The position numbers and the translations under genes are program-made. Positions 7,486 through 14,512 of a stretch of DNA of 22,745 bases are shown here, one piece after another. The stretch covers positions 1-22,745 of the forward strand of contig JBFISM010000050.1 in the NCBI GenBank assembly GCA_041608535.1, read 5' to 3'. Under the pieces are notes generated by a model, which saw only the letters and a list, made by a program, of their open reading frames with translations, made no database searches and was not told where the DNA came from. The DNA is from JBFISM01 sp041608535 (GTDB lineage: Bacteria > Actinomycetota > Acidimicrobiia > Spongiisociales > UBA5794). The stretch's first letter is position 1; every line of letters starts with the position of its first letter.

Positions 7486-9333
7486 GTGACGCTGAGCCTG
7501 CTGGTTCTCGGGGTCCTGCAGGCTGCGCCCGCGCTGGCGAAGTCATTCCACATCGCCGAAGCCGACGTCACCATCGAGTTGCAGGACGATGGGTCGCTGC
7601 TGATCACCGAGCTGCTCACCTTCGTGTACGACGGCTCCTTCAGCGGTGCCTTTCGAGACATCCCGCTGCGGCGCGGGGAGAGCGTCGGCGCCGTCTCGGT
7701 CGGCGAGGCTGGGATCGCCTACAGCCCGGGCGGAAACACCGAACTCGGCTCCAACGATGAGCCCGGCCGGTTCGGAGTGGAAGATCGCGGCGACGTCGTC
7801 CGTGTCGTGTGGCACTACCGCGCCGCAGACGAGCAACGGACGTACGAGATCTCGTATCGCATGACGGGTCTGGCCAAGGCGTACGACGACGTGCTCGACG
7901 TGAATCTCAAGGTGTGGGGCGACGAATGGGCGGTCCCCGTCGACCGGGTGACGGCACGGCTGCGCTACCCGCCGGCCGATCTCGACGTTGGTGATGTGCT
8001 GGTGTTCGGGCATCCCGCAACGGTGGACGGCACGACTTCGCTGGGGGACGACGGACTCTCCCCGTCGCTCCGTGCCGGCGACATCCCGCCGTACCAGTTC
8101 GTCGAAATGCGGACGGTGCTGCCGGCGACTGTATTGGCGAGCAGCGGCGGGGCAACCATCGTGTCCGGTGACGGTCTCCCCAGGGTGCTCGAGGAGGAGG
8201 CGGCAGAGGCGAATCGGGCCGAAAGCGAGCGACTCGCCGACCGCGTATCGCTGTTCACGCTGGCCGGCATCACCGCGCTGGTCCCGTTTGCTCTGCACGC
8301 CGGCTACCGCCGCTTTGGTCGGGAGCCGGACGTCGTCTACGACCGCGAGTACGAGCAATCACCCCCGTCCGACGACGATCCCGCTGTGGTGAACGGCCTC
8401 CTCGCCCAGGGGCGTGTCGACGAGGCCGGGTGGACGGCGACGCTGTTCGACCTGATTCGACACAACAAGATCACTGCAACGCCAACGAGCATCGACAAGG
8501 AGACCTGGCTCGGTCTGCGCAGTGAGACCATCACCGATCTCCTTCTTGCGTTGAGCGAAGATGAAGGCTCGTTGCGACGTCATGAGCGCCCCGTCTACAC
8601 GATCATGAGCCGCGTGCTCGAAGATGGCCCGATCCCGCTGACGGAGCTGCGGCGCCATATCCGGGAGGACGCCTCCGCCAACGCCACCAGCTACGAGGCT
8701 TTTCAGGCGGCCGTCACCAAGCAGCTCGTCTCCGAGGGCCTCCTCGAGCATCCCCGTCAGGGGTATCCCTGGGCCATTGGCGGGATCGTCGCGGCCATCG
8801 CCGCCATCGGACTCTTCGTGGTGACGCCCCTGCTCGAACGATTCACCACCGTGGTGGATGGCGATCTACTGCGCACCGGGATCATCGCCATGTTCGTCGT
8901 CTCCTGGGTGATTGTCGTGCCCGTAGCGGTCTCGCGACGGACCTGGGTGCGGCGTACTGAGAAAGGTGCCTTGCTCGACGCCCGCTGGAGAGCGTTCCGC
9001 CGGTACCTCACCGACTTCGGTCGGTTCCACGAGGCGCCCGCCATCTCCCTCGACCTGTGGGAGGAGTACTTGGTCTATGCGATCGCTCTCGGCGTCACAC
9101 AAGAGGTGCTCGCTGCCGCCCGGATGATGGCACCGGCCGAGCTGGCCGAAGTGTCGGATCTGTACTGGTACGGGAACCACGGCTACTCGTCGGGTCACAG
9201 CACCAACGCGATCTCCGACATCGGTGGCGCGCTGCGCGGAGCCTTCGCCCAGCCTTCGTCCACCGGTTCCGGCGGTGGGTTCTCCGGTGGCGGAGGCGGA
9301 GGCGGTGGTGGTGGGGGCGGCGGCGCCTGGTGA
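7486..9333 (+). CDS. DUF2207 membrane protein with Gly-rich C-terminus
   Basis: 615 residues from GTG 7486. The N-terminus is a signal peptide (L-S-L-L-V-L-G-V-L-Q-A-A-P-A-L-A, cleavage near A-K-S) but lacks the usual positive n-region. The frame stays open upstream through L-R-R-T-L, and a CTG at 7471, overlapping the lemA stop, would supply R-R. An extracellular beta-rich DUF2207 domain (about 20-240) is followed by TM1 (about 257-273), a cytoplasmic region with D-E-A-G-W-T-A-T-L-F-D-L-I-R, TM2 and TM3 (about 425-482), a conserved helix L-L-D-A-R-W-R-A-F-R-R-Y-L, and a glycine-rich tail ending G-G-A-W. This layout is standard for the family, which is usually next to lemA. Function unknown. 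Confidence 0.9.
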   Translation: MTLSLLVLGVLQAAPALAKSFHIAEADVTIELQDDGSLLITELLTFVYDGSFSGAFRDIPLRRGESVGAVSVGEAGIAYSPGGNTELGSNDEPGRFGVEDRGDVVRVVWHYRAADEQRTYEISYRMTGLAKAYDDVLDVNLKVWGDEWAVPVDRVTARLRYPPADLDVGDVLVFGHPATVDGTTSLGDDGLSPSLRAGDIPPYQFVEMRTVLPATVLASSGGATIVSGDGLPRVLEEEAAEANRAESERLADRVSLFTLAGITALVPFALHAGYRRFGREPDVVYDREYEQSPPSDDDPAVVNGLLAQGRVDEAGWTATLFDLIRHNKITATPTSIDKETWLGLRSETITDLLLALSEDEGSLRRHERPVYTIMSRVLEDGPIPLTELRRHIREDASANATSYEAFQAAVTKQLVSEGLLEHPRQGYPWAIGGIVAAIAAIGLFVVTPLLERFTTVVDGDLLRTGIIAMFVVSWVIVVPVAVSRRTWVRRTEKGALLDARWRAFRRYLTDFGRFHEAPAISLDLWEEYLVYAIALGVTQEVLAAARMMAPAELAEVSDLYWYGNHGYSSGHSTNAISDIGGALRGAFAQPSSTGSGGGFSGGGGGGGGGGGGGAW

Positions 9334-9360
9334 CGTCAGGTTCTCCGCGGCAAACACCCG

Positions 9361-9366
9361 TAGAGT
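9361..9366 (+). promoter_or_regulatory. Possible -10 box of pgi
   Basis: TAGAGT lies 28 nt before the GTG at 9395, and a GGGGAGAG Shine-Dalgarno sits just before the start, so pgi would have its own short leader. Confidence 0.35.
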
Positions 9367-9394
9367 GCACCGGGCGCAAAACCGGGGAGAGACC

Positions 9395-11011
9395 GTGACC
9401 GAACGTCCATGGCAGCGGCTCGAGCAACTCGCCACCGTCCGCGAGGAGTTCGACCTGCGGAAGCTGTTCGCCTCCGACCCGGAGCGCGCGGCACGCTATA
9501 CGTTCACGGCCGGCGATCTGCTCATCGACATGTCGAAGCACCTCGTGACCGACGACGTGCTGGCTGCCCTCATCGAGCTGGCGGAGATCCGCAACGTGAC
9601 CGAACGGCGTGACGCCATGTTCGCCGGGGAACGTATCAACACGACGGAAGATCGGGCCGTGCTGCACGTTGCACTCCGTATGCCGCCGGACGCCATCCTC
9701 ATGGTCGACGGGCGCAACGTGGTGGCCGATGTGCACGACGTGCTGGCCCGGATGGCTTCCTTTGCCGAGGCCGTACGCGATGGGACGTGGACCGGCGCCA
9801 CCGGCGAGCCCATCCGGACCGTGGTCAACATCGGAATCGGCGGGTCCGATCTCGGCCCGGCCATGGCCACCCGAGCGCTGGCGCACTACGCCCACCCCGA
9901 CATCGTCTCCGAGTTCGTCTCGAACGTGGACGGGGCGGATCTTGCCGACGTGCTGGATCGGACGGAGCCGGAGACCACCCTGTTCATCGTTGCCTCAAAG
10001 ACGTTCACCACAGTGGAGACACTCACCAACGCACGCAACGCCCGCACCTGGCTCATCGATGCGTTGGGCGATCACGCCGTCGCCTCTCATTTCGTGGCGC
10101 TGTCCACCAATCGGGACGAGGTGGTCGACTTTGGTATCGACCCGCAGAACATGTTTGGCTTCTGGGATTGGGTCGGCGGGCGGTACTCGATGGACTCTGC
10201 CGTCGGTCTCAGTTTGATGATCGCCATCGGAGCCTCCGCCTTCACCGAGATGCTGAGCGGCTTCCACAGCATCGATCAGCATTTCAGGAGCACACCGCTA
10301 CCAGCCAATGTGCCCGTGCTGATGGCGATGCTCGGGGTGTGGTACCGCAACTTCCTCGGCCTGCAGAGCCATGCCGTGCTCCCCTACAGCGAGAACCTGG
10401 CCGACTTTCCTGCCTACCTGCAGCAACTCGACATGGAATCGAACGGCAAATCCACCACTCTCGACGGCTCTCCGGTGGCGTGGGACACGGGCCCGATCGT
10501 CTGGGGTGCGCCGGGCACCAACGGGCAACACGCATTCTTCCAACTGCTGCATCAAGGGACGTCGGAGGTGCCGGCGGACTTCATCGGCTTCGTCCACCCT
10601 GTCGCCGACCCAGGTGGTCACCACGATCAGCTCATGGCGAACCTCTTTGCACAAACCGAAGCCCTGGCGTTTGGCAGAACGGCTACCGAGGTAGCGGAGG
10701 AAGGGGTTCGGTCTGACCTGATCCGCCATCGCACCTTTCCCGGCAACCGACCGACCACCACGATTCTCGGTCGAGCGCTCACCCCAGCCACGCTCGGCCA
10801 GTTGATCGCTCTCTACGAGCACAAGGTGTTCACGCAAGGTGTGATCTGGCAGATCAACTCGTTCGACCAATGGGGTGTGGAGCTGGGCAAGGAGCTCGCC
10901 ACGGCGATCGGCGCCGAGATCGAGGCCGGCGCCTCGGCCGACCTCGATCACGACAGTTCGACGAACGCTCTGCTTCGCTACTACATCGAGCACCGCCAGC
11001 GCACGAACTGA
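9395..11011 (+). CDS. pgi: Glucose-6-phosphate isomerase
   Basis: 538 residues. GTG 9395 is preceded by GGGGAGAG; the frame is open 57 codons further upstream, but that part overlaps the DUF2207 end and reads like a shadow. The product converts glucose-6-phosphate and fructose-6-phosphate in glycolysis/gluconeogenesis in the cytoplasm. Seen motifs: V-N-I-G-I-G-G-S-D-L-G-P, S-K-T-F-T-T-V-E-T, first family signature D258-W-V-G-G-R-Y-S, M-E-S-N-G-K-S, G-T-N-G-Q-H-A-F-F-Q, and the second signature G482-V-I-W-Q-I-N-S-F-D-Q-W-G-V-E-L-G-K499 with the active-site lysine. The length fits the usual 540-560 residues. It is followed after 70 nt by a thioesterase with its own promoter-like box. Confidence 0.97.
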   Translation: MTERPWQRLEQLATVREEFDLRKLFASDPERAARYTFTAGDLLIDMSKHLVTDDVLAALIELAEIRNVTERRDAMFAGERINTTEDRAVLHVALRMPPDAILMVDGRNVVADVHDVLARMASFAEAVRDGTWTGATGEPIRTVVNIGIGGSDLGPAMATRALAHYAHPDIVSEFVSNVDGADLADVLDRTEPETTLFIVASKTFTTVETLTNARNARTWLIDALGDHAVASHFVALSTNRDEVVDFGIDPQNMFGFWDWVGGRYSMDSAVGLSLMIAIGASAFTEMLSGFHSIDQHFRSTPLPANVPVLMAMLGVWYRNFLGLQSHAVLPYSENLADFPAYLQQLDMESNGKSTTLDGSPVAWDTGPIVWGAPGTNGQHAFFQLLHQGTSEVPADFIGFVHPVADPGGHHDQLMANLFAQTEALAFGRTATEVAEEGVRSDLIRHRTFPGNRPTTTILGRALTPATLGQLIALYEHKVFTQGVIWQINSFDQWGVELGKELATAIGAEIEAGASADLDHDSSTNALLRYYIEHRQRTN

Positions 11012-11069
11012 GCGGCGAGTTCACGAAGCGCCATGACGACCCTGGGTGACGCCGCGCAGTGAGTGCGTC

Positions 11070-11075
11070 TAGCGT
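11070..11075 (+). promoter_or_regulatory. -10 box of the thioesterase (leaderless)
   Basis: TAGCGT lies 7 nt before GTG 11083; a GTGAC -35-like element lies about 18 nt upstream. It argues for the start at 11083. Confidence 0.45.
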
Positions 11076-11082
11076 GACCGAC

Positions 11083-11535
11083 GTGACCGATCCCGACATT
11101 CCGGCCCGGCGCAACGCCGACCTCATGTACGCCGCAGATGCCGCATCGCAGTGGCTCGGGATGCGGATCGACGATGTCGGGCCTGGATCGGCGACGCTCA
11201 CGATGACCGTCACCGCCCAGATGGTGAATGGGCTCGACGTGTGCCATGGGGGCATCGTCTTCACGCTGGCGGACTCGGCCATGGCCTTTGCCAGTAACAG
11301 TCACGGCGATGTCTCTTTCGCCGTTTCGGCCGACATGACGTGGCTACTGCCCGCAACGCTGGGAGACACCCTGACCGCACGTGCCCGGGAGCAAGCACGG
11401 CGAGGGAGAACCGGGGTCTACGACGTCGATGTCAGCAACCAGCACGGCGACGTGATCGCGGTTTTCCGGGGACGCACCCGTGCGACCGGCCAATCACTGC
11501 GCAACGAGGGGGGCGATCACCTCAGCGGTGCTTGA
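11083..11535 (+). CDS. PaaI-type hotdog thioesterase
   Basis: 150 residues from GTG 11083, chosen for its TAGCGT box; GTG 11059 (158 aa) is the alternative but has no RBS. The hotdog-fold signature reads N49-G-L-D-V-C-H55-G-G-I-V-F-T-L-A-D64, matching the PaaI group, where the N-G, H-G-G and D residues form the active site. Members hydrolyse acyl-CoA thioesters; PaaI itself removes stalled phenylacetyl-CoA intermediates. No phenylacetate genes are nearby, so the substrate is uncertain. The usual beta-strand layout follows (S-A-D-M-T-W-L, G-D-T-L-T-A-R-A, V-Y-D-V-D-V). The 3' end overlaps the convergent zinc-finger-like gene by 19 nt. Confidence 0.88.
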   Translation: MTDPDIPARRNADLMYAADAASQWLGMRIDDVGPGSATLTMTVTAQMVNGLDVCHGGIVFTLADSAMAFASNSHGDVSFAVSADMTWLLPATLGDTLTARAREQARRGRTGVYDVDVSNQHGDVIAVFRGRTRATGQSLRNEGGDHLSGA

Positions 11536-11882
11536 CCGATCGCCCGCGGCTCGATGTACGCAGATTGCAGAGCGAGCGCCGCTTCGAGGAGGTGAACCAC
11601 CGCCTCCCGGTATGTGTCCAGATCGGGTGTTGTGCCGATGTCGGAACGCACGTCTTCACACGCTGCTTCGAGCATGTAGAGCCGATCGTTGAGCCGGCGC
11701 AGCTTCTCGGCATCGACCAGCGCATCCTTGGGTCCGAGGCCGTGGCGCTGGGCGAGGGTCATCGCCTCGTAATGCCGCTGACGATGGCTCCGCCGGCAGT
11801 AGAGCCGCGGCCGCCCGGGTCGACGTTCGACCGGAAACTCTGCACCACACCACCGGCACCGGCGATGCGAGATCTCAGGCAT
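11517..11882 (-). CDS. Small zinc-finger-like protein of unknown function
   Basis: 121 residues from ATG 11882. The N-terminus carries a probable metal site: C9-R-W-C12, then about 16 residues with a basic R-R-P-G-R-P-R-L-Y loop, then C29 and H33/H37 in Y-C-R-R-S-H-R-Q-R-H-Y. Such short C-x2-C...C-R-x-S-x-R-Q-R-x-Y-E-A proteins are common and uncharacterised in actinobacteria. The rest is a helical, probably coiled region (E-K-L-R-R-L-N-D-R-L-Y-M-L-E). It could bind nucleic acid, but this is inference from the basic finger. It has its own promoter (-35 TTGGAC, 17 nt, TACAGT) just before the ATG. Confidence 0.82.
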   Translation of the reverse strand: MPEISHRRCRWCGAEFPVERRPGRPRLYCRRSHRQRHYEAMTLAQRHGLGPKDALVDAEKLRRLNDRLYMLEAACEDVRSDIGTTPDLDTYREAVVHLLEAALALQSAYIEPRAIGQAPLR

Positions 11883-11889
11883 GGGACCG

Positions 11890-11918
11890 ACTGTACGAAA
11901 CGCTGCGTCTCAGTCCAA
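11890..11918 (-). promoter_or_regulatory. Leaderless promoter of the zinc-finger-like gene
   Basis: On the minus strand, TTGGAC (11918-11913) and TACAGT (11895-11890) are separated by 17 nt, with the -10 box 7 nt before ATG 11882. This is the most complete promoter in the window. Confidence 0.6.
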
Positions 11919-11928
11919 GGAACGACGG

Positions 11929-12618
11929 TCAGTCCGGCTGGCCTGCCAGCGTGCACAGCTGGGAGCGATCCATGAGCCGCACCATCCGATAGCCGGTGTC
12001 GACTGCGTTGCAGCTGAGGAGCTCGGCCAGAGCCTCGTTGACCGATTGGCGGCTGGCGCCGAGCATGTCGGCGATCGCGCTCTGGCTGAGCCGCACCTCC
12101 CCGAATGTATCGGCCTCGTCGAGCAACAGCTCGGCCACCTGCTGTTTGACGGTGCGGTGCATCAAGCGGACCACCCGGCGCTGTGTCGTCTCGAGCTGAG
12201 AGAGCCCGGCGACGAGCCAGCGCAATGCCACCGTGGGATGTTCGAGCAACACTGGAAGCAGCTTGTTGCGATCGATGCGGAATGCCGTGACCCGGTCGAC
12301 GGCTCTGGCGCTCTGCAAGTACGGCTCGTTGCGGAACATGGCGATATCACCGATCACAGAGCCGGCCTTGATGCGACCCACCACCTTCTTCCCTTCGCCC
12401 CGGGTGCGATAGAGCTCGACCTCGCCACGTTGGATGACGAACGCGGCGATCGACGGAGCGCCCTCCCGGAACAAGTGGGTTCCCGGATACTTCTCGATGT
12501 ACGAACCGGTCGTGGAAAGCGCTTCCAGATCGGCACGCGTCAACGGAAGGTAATCCGTTCGCCCGAAGCTCTTCGCCAGCCAAGCGAAATGCTCGAAGCT
12601 GGTGTTTGCGACAGTCAT
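11929..12618 (-). CDS. Crp/Fnr family transcription regulator
   Basis: 229 residues from ATG 12618, preceded by GAAGCAG. An N-terminal cyclic-nucleotide-binding-type beta barrel (about 40-125, with G-T-H-L-F-R-E-G, F-V-I-Q-R-G-E-V-E-L-Y, G-S-V-I-G-D-I-A) is followed by a long dimer helix (about 126-160) and a winged helix-turn-helix (about 172-205: L-S-Q-S-A-I-A-D-M-L-G-A-S-R-Q-S-V-N-E-A-L). The motif G-D-I-A-M-F resembles the phosphate-binding cassette, but the full cAMP-contact set (R-S/T) is not clear, so the ligand is uncertain. No FNR-type cysteine cluster is present. It is divergent from the DUF3179 gene across 152 nt, so it may control itself or that neighbour. Confidence 0.9.
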   Translation of the reverse strand: MTVANTSFEHFAWLAKSFGRTDYLPLTRADLEALSTTGSYIEKYPGTHLFREGAPSIAAFVIQRGEVELYRTRGEGKKVVGRIKAGSVIGDIAMFRNEPYLQSARAVDRVTAFRIDRNKLLPVLLEHPTVALRWLVAGLSQLETTQRRVVRLMHRTVKQQVAELLLDEADTFGEVRLSQSAIADMLGASRQSVNEALAELLSCNAVDTGYRMVRLMDRSQLCTLAGQPD

Positions 12619-12770
12619 CTGCTTCGACGAACCACGTAGCTGGCGGGGTTCTTCCCGTTTTTTCGTCGCCTCCCGACAATGTGGGATGCCGCCGGCCGGC
12701 AACGACTGCAGAGACCGTCCAATCCTCGACGGTACGGAACACCGCAGCAGAACCGTGCGTTGAGCAAAAT

Positions 12771-13826
12771 GTGCCCGACAACGCCAGCCGGGTGGAGAGC
12801 ATCGCACGAGCATTCCTCGCACCCGCACTGCTCATCACGTTCTTGTTCATCGTCGCCTGGGCGGCCTGGCGCAGTCCGGGGACACCGCCGCGTCCGGAGG
12901 CGACGGCGGAGCTGGGCGAGCTCGCCGTCCCGAGCGAGGTGTACGACCCCGTGCGTGCCGGCGAGAAGCTCCCCGACGGCTTTCGGCAGGTGCTCGCTCG
13001 CGACGGCATTCTGCCCGTGTACGACCCACGATTCGTCTCGGCGGAGACAGCGGGCTGGACCCCCGATGCGCTTGTCATCGGTGTCGAGATCGACGGTGAG
13101 GCCAAAGCGTATCCCGTGGGCTTTCTCAACCGGCGGGAGATGGTCATCGATCGTCTTGCCGGTATTCCGATACTCGTCACCTGGTGACCGCTGTGTGCAA
13201 CGGGAATGGTCCATTCCCGCAATCTGGACGGCGAGGAACTGGTCTTCGGTAATCAAGGAGCCTTGTGGGGCAGAGCCATGACATGGTGGGATCACGGCAC
13301 CGGGAGCGTGTGGAGCCAGCCCATTGGAGAGGCCATCGCAGGTCCACTGCAGGGCGCCCGGCTCGATCTGGTCCCGTCGCGGCTGACGACATGGGACGAG
13401 TGGCTGCAGAGCCATCCTGAAACCGTGGCGCTCGAGGCCCCGGATCGGCCGAGCGGTTTCGACCTCGATTCCATGTCGATAGTCGTCGAGCTCGGAGAGG
13501 AGAGCATCGCCTTCCCCGTGCGCAGCCTCCGTAGTGCGGTGGCCAATGAAGTGGTCGGCGGTGCGCCGATTGCGGTGGTGGTCGCACCGGATCTACCCGA
13601 TACGTGGACTGTGTTCTCCAGGACCGTGGACGACCGGGTGCTCACGTTCGAGTTCTCCGGATCCGACCTCGTCGACCGGGAAACCGGCACGGTGTGGGAT
13701 CCGGTGCGTGGCATTGGCGTGAGCGGCGAGTTGCAGGGGGTGGGGTTGGACGTACTCCCCGGATTCACGTCGTTCGTGGAGGACTACTGGACCTTCTATC
13801 GCAACGGCAGATTGTGGGCGCCGTAG
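12771..13826 (+). CDS. DUF3179 protein, probable selenoprotein (in-frame UGA at the CPLC cysteine)
   Basis: 351 residues if UGA is read as Sec. GTG 12771 is the likely start (GTG 12792 also possible). One N-terminal membrane helix (about 13-31) anchors the protein, with the rest probably outside. Lobe 1 (about 98-215) reads G-V-E-I-D-G-E-A-K-A-Y-P, then G-I-P-I-L-V-T-W-U139-P-L-C142, then V-F-G-N-Q-G, S-V-W-S-Q-P-I-G-E-A and T-T-W-D-E-W, matching the DUF3179 pattern G-x-P-V-x-V-T-Y-C-P-L-C. U139 is encoded by TGA 13185-13187, and the frame continues cleanly to TAG 13824-13826. Lobe 2 (about 229-345) repeats the fold without the C-P-L-C motif. A SECIS-like hairpin follows the TGA. Alternatives are a nonsense mutation or a sequencing error. 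Confidence 0.8.
13185..13187 (+). other. In-frame TGA, proposed selenocysteine codon (Sec139)
   Basis: The codon sits between TGG (W138) and CCG-CTG-TGT (P-L-C), the position of the first Cys of the DUF3179 C-P-L-C motif. One base change (TGC or TGT to TGA) separates it from Cys. There is no frameshift: upstream and downstream parts share one frame, and downstream conservation is intact. Confidence 0.7.
13201..13219 (+). promoter_or_regulatory. SECIS-like hairpin within the coding sequence
   Basis: CGGGAAT (13201-13207) pairs perfectly with ATTCCCG (13213-13219), closing a GGTCC loop (13208-13212). The first loop G lies 20 nt after the TGA. Bacterial SECIS elements are expected immediately downstream with a G in the apical loop; the E. 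coli fdhF loop contains GGUC. A weak lower helix (13188-13190 with 13229-13231) can also form. Confidence 0.65.
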
Positions 13827-13840
13827 ACAGACCGGGTTGC

Positions 13841-14512
13841 TCACGTGGCGAGCTGTGGTTCCAGCCAAGCCCAGAACTGGCCAACCTCATCGAAGACTGC
13901 TTCGGGCTCTGAGGCCGCCAGGGCGCATCGGTCTGCTGTGGTGGCCCAAGCAGCAGCAACGGGCCGTACCCCGGCCTGCCGGGCACGCGACACATCGAGG
14001 GGAACGTCTCCCACGGCGACCACCGCAGCGGGATCGATGCCCCAGCCCGTCACCACCGCCCGCATGTTCTCCACCTTGACGTCACCGTGATCACTGCCGG
14101 CACGGATCTGGGTGAAGCACTCGCGCAGCCCCCAATGGTCGAGCGAGACTTCGGCGCTCTCGAGCCCCTTACCCGTCACGACTGCAGTGGGAATCGAGCG
14201 CATGGCCAGCCGGGTGAGAACGTTGCGGACGCCGTCGAAGGGCTCGGCCGCCGCATCGTGCAGCTCGGTATAGAGCTGTAGGTAGCTGGCGAGCAATGTG
14301 TCGAGGTCGCCGACGGCTCGCGTCGCCAGTACACCGCGCTCGGTCGGCCCGAACATCGTCCGGATCTCCGCATCGTCGTAGACCACACCGTGGTCCATCT
14401 CGAAGACCCGGCGGAAGGCGGCGAAGCAGACCGGCAGGGTGTCGCCCAACGTTCCGTCCAGGTCGAAGATGATCCCGGCCACCAGAGGCGGCCCGCCGGC
14501 AACGCCCGTCAT
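13841..14512 (-). CDS. HAD hydrolase, phosphoglycolate-phosphatase-like
   Basis: 223 residues from ATG 14512. Motif I is D17-L-D19-G-T-L-G-D-T, motif II V-V-T113-G-K, motif III the Lys of D-V-K146-V-E-N, and motif IV V-G-D-V-P-L-D (about 168-173). The cap between motifs I and II is helical, as in Gph/PGMB-type phosphatases. It should remove phosphate from a small sugar or glycolate phosphate, with the substrate unknown. The ATG overlaps the TGA of the upstream AlaX gene as ATGA, so both are probably translated together. Gph-like and editing proteins might form a damage-control pair, but that is speculation. The C-terminus converges on DUF3179 with a 14-nt gap. Confidence 0.88.
   Translation of the reverse strand: MTGVAGGPPLVAGIIFDLDGTLGDTLPVCFAAFRRVFEMDHGVVYDDAEIRTMFGPTERGVLATRAVGDLDTLLASYLQLYTELHDAAAEPFDGVRNVLTRLAMRSIPTAVVTGKGLESAEVSLDHWGLRECFTQIRAGSDHGDVKVENMRAVVTGWGIDPAAVVAVGDVPLDVSRARQAGVRPVAAAWATTADRCALAASEPEAVFDEVGQFWAWLEPQLAT

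Noticed and set aside
9224..9394. Longer pgi start overlapping the DUF2207 end
   Set aside because: The extra 57 residues are low-complexity shadow of the Gly-rich tail, while GTG 9395 has a good RBS.
12644..12663. Small hairpin with T-run (CGGGG / TCCCG, then six T) resembling an intrinsic terminator on the plus strand
   Set aside because: It lies upstream of the DUF3179 gene and just upstream of the minus-strand Crp start, with no plus-strand gene to terminate. The stem is short and includes a wobble pair.
13185..13230. DUF3179 gene as two separate genes or a pseudogene with a frameshift
   Set aside because: The upstream and downstream parts are in the same frame with only one TGA between them, exactly at a conserved Cys codon, and a SECIS-like hairpin follows. 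A frameshift would have needed a frame change.
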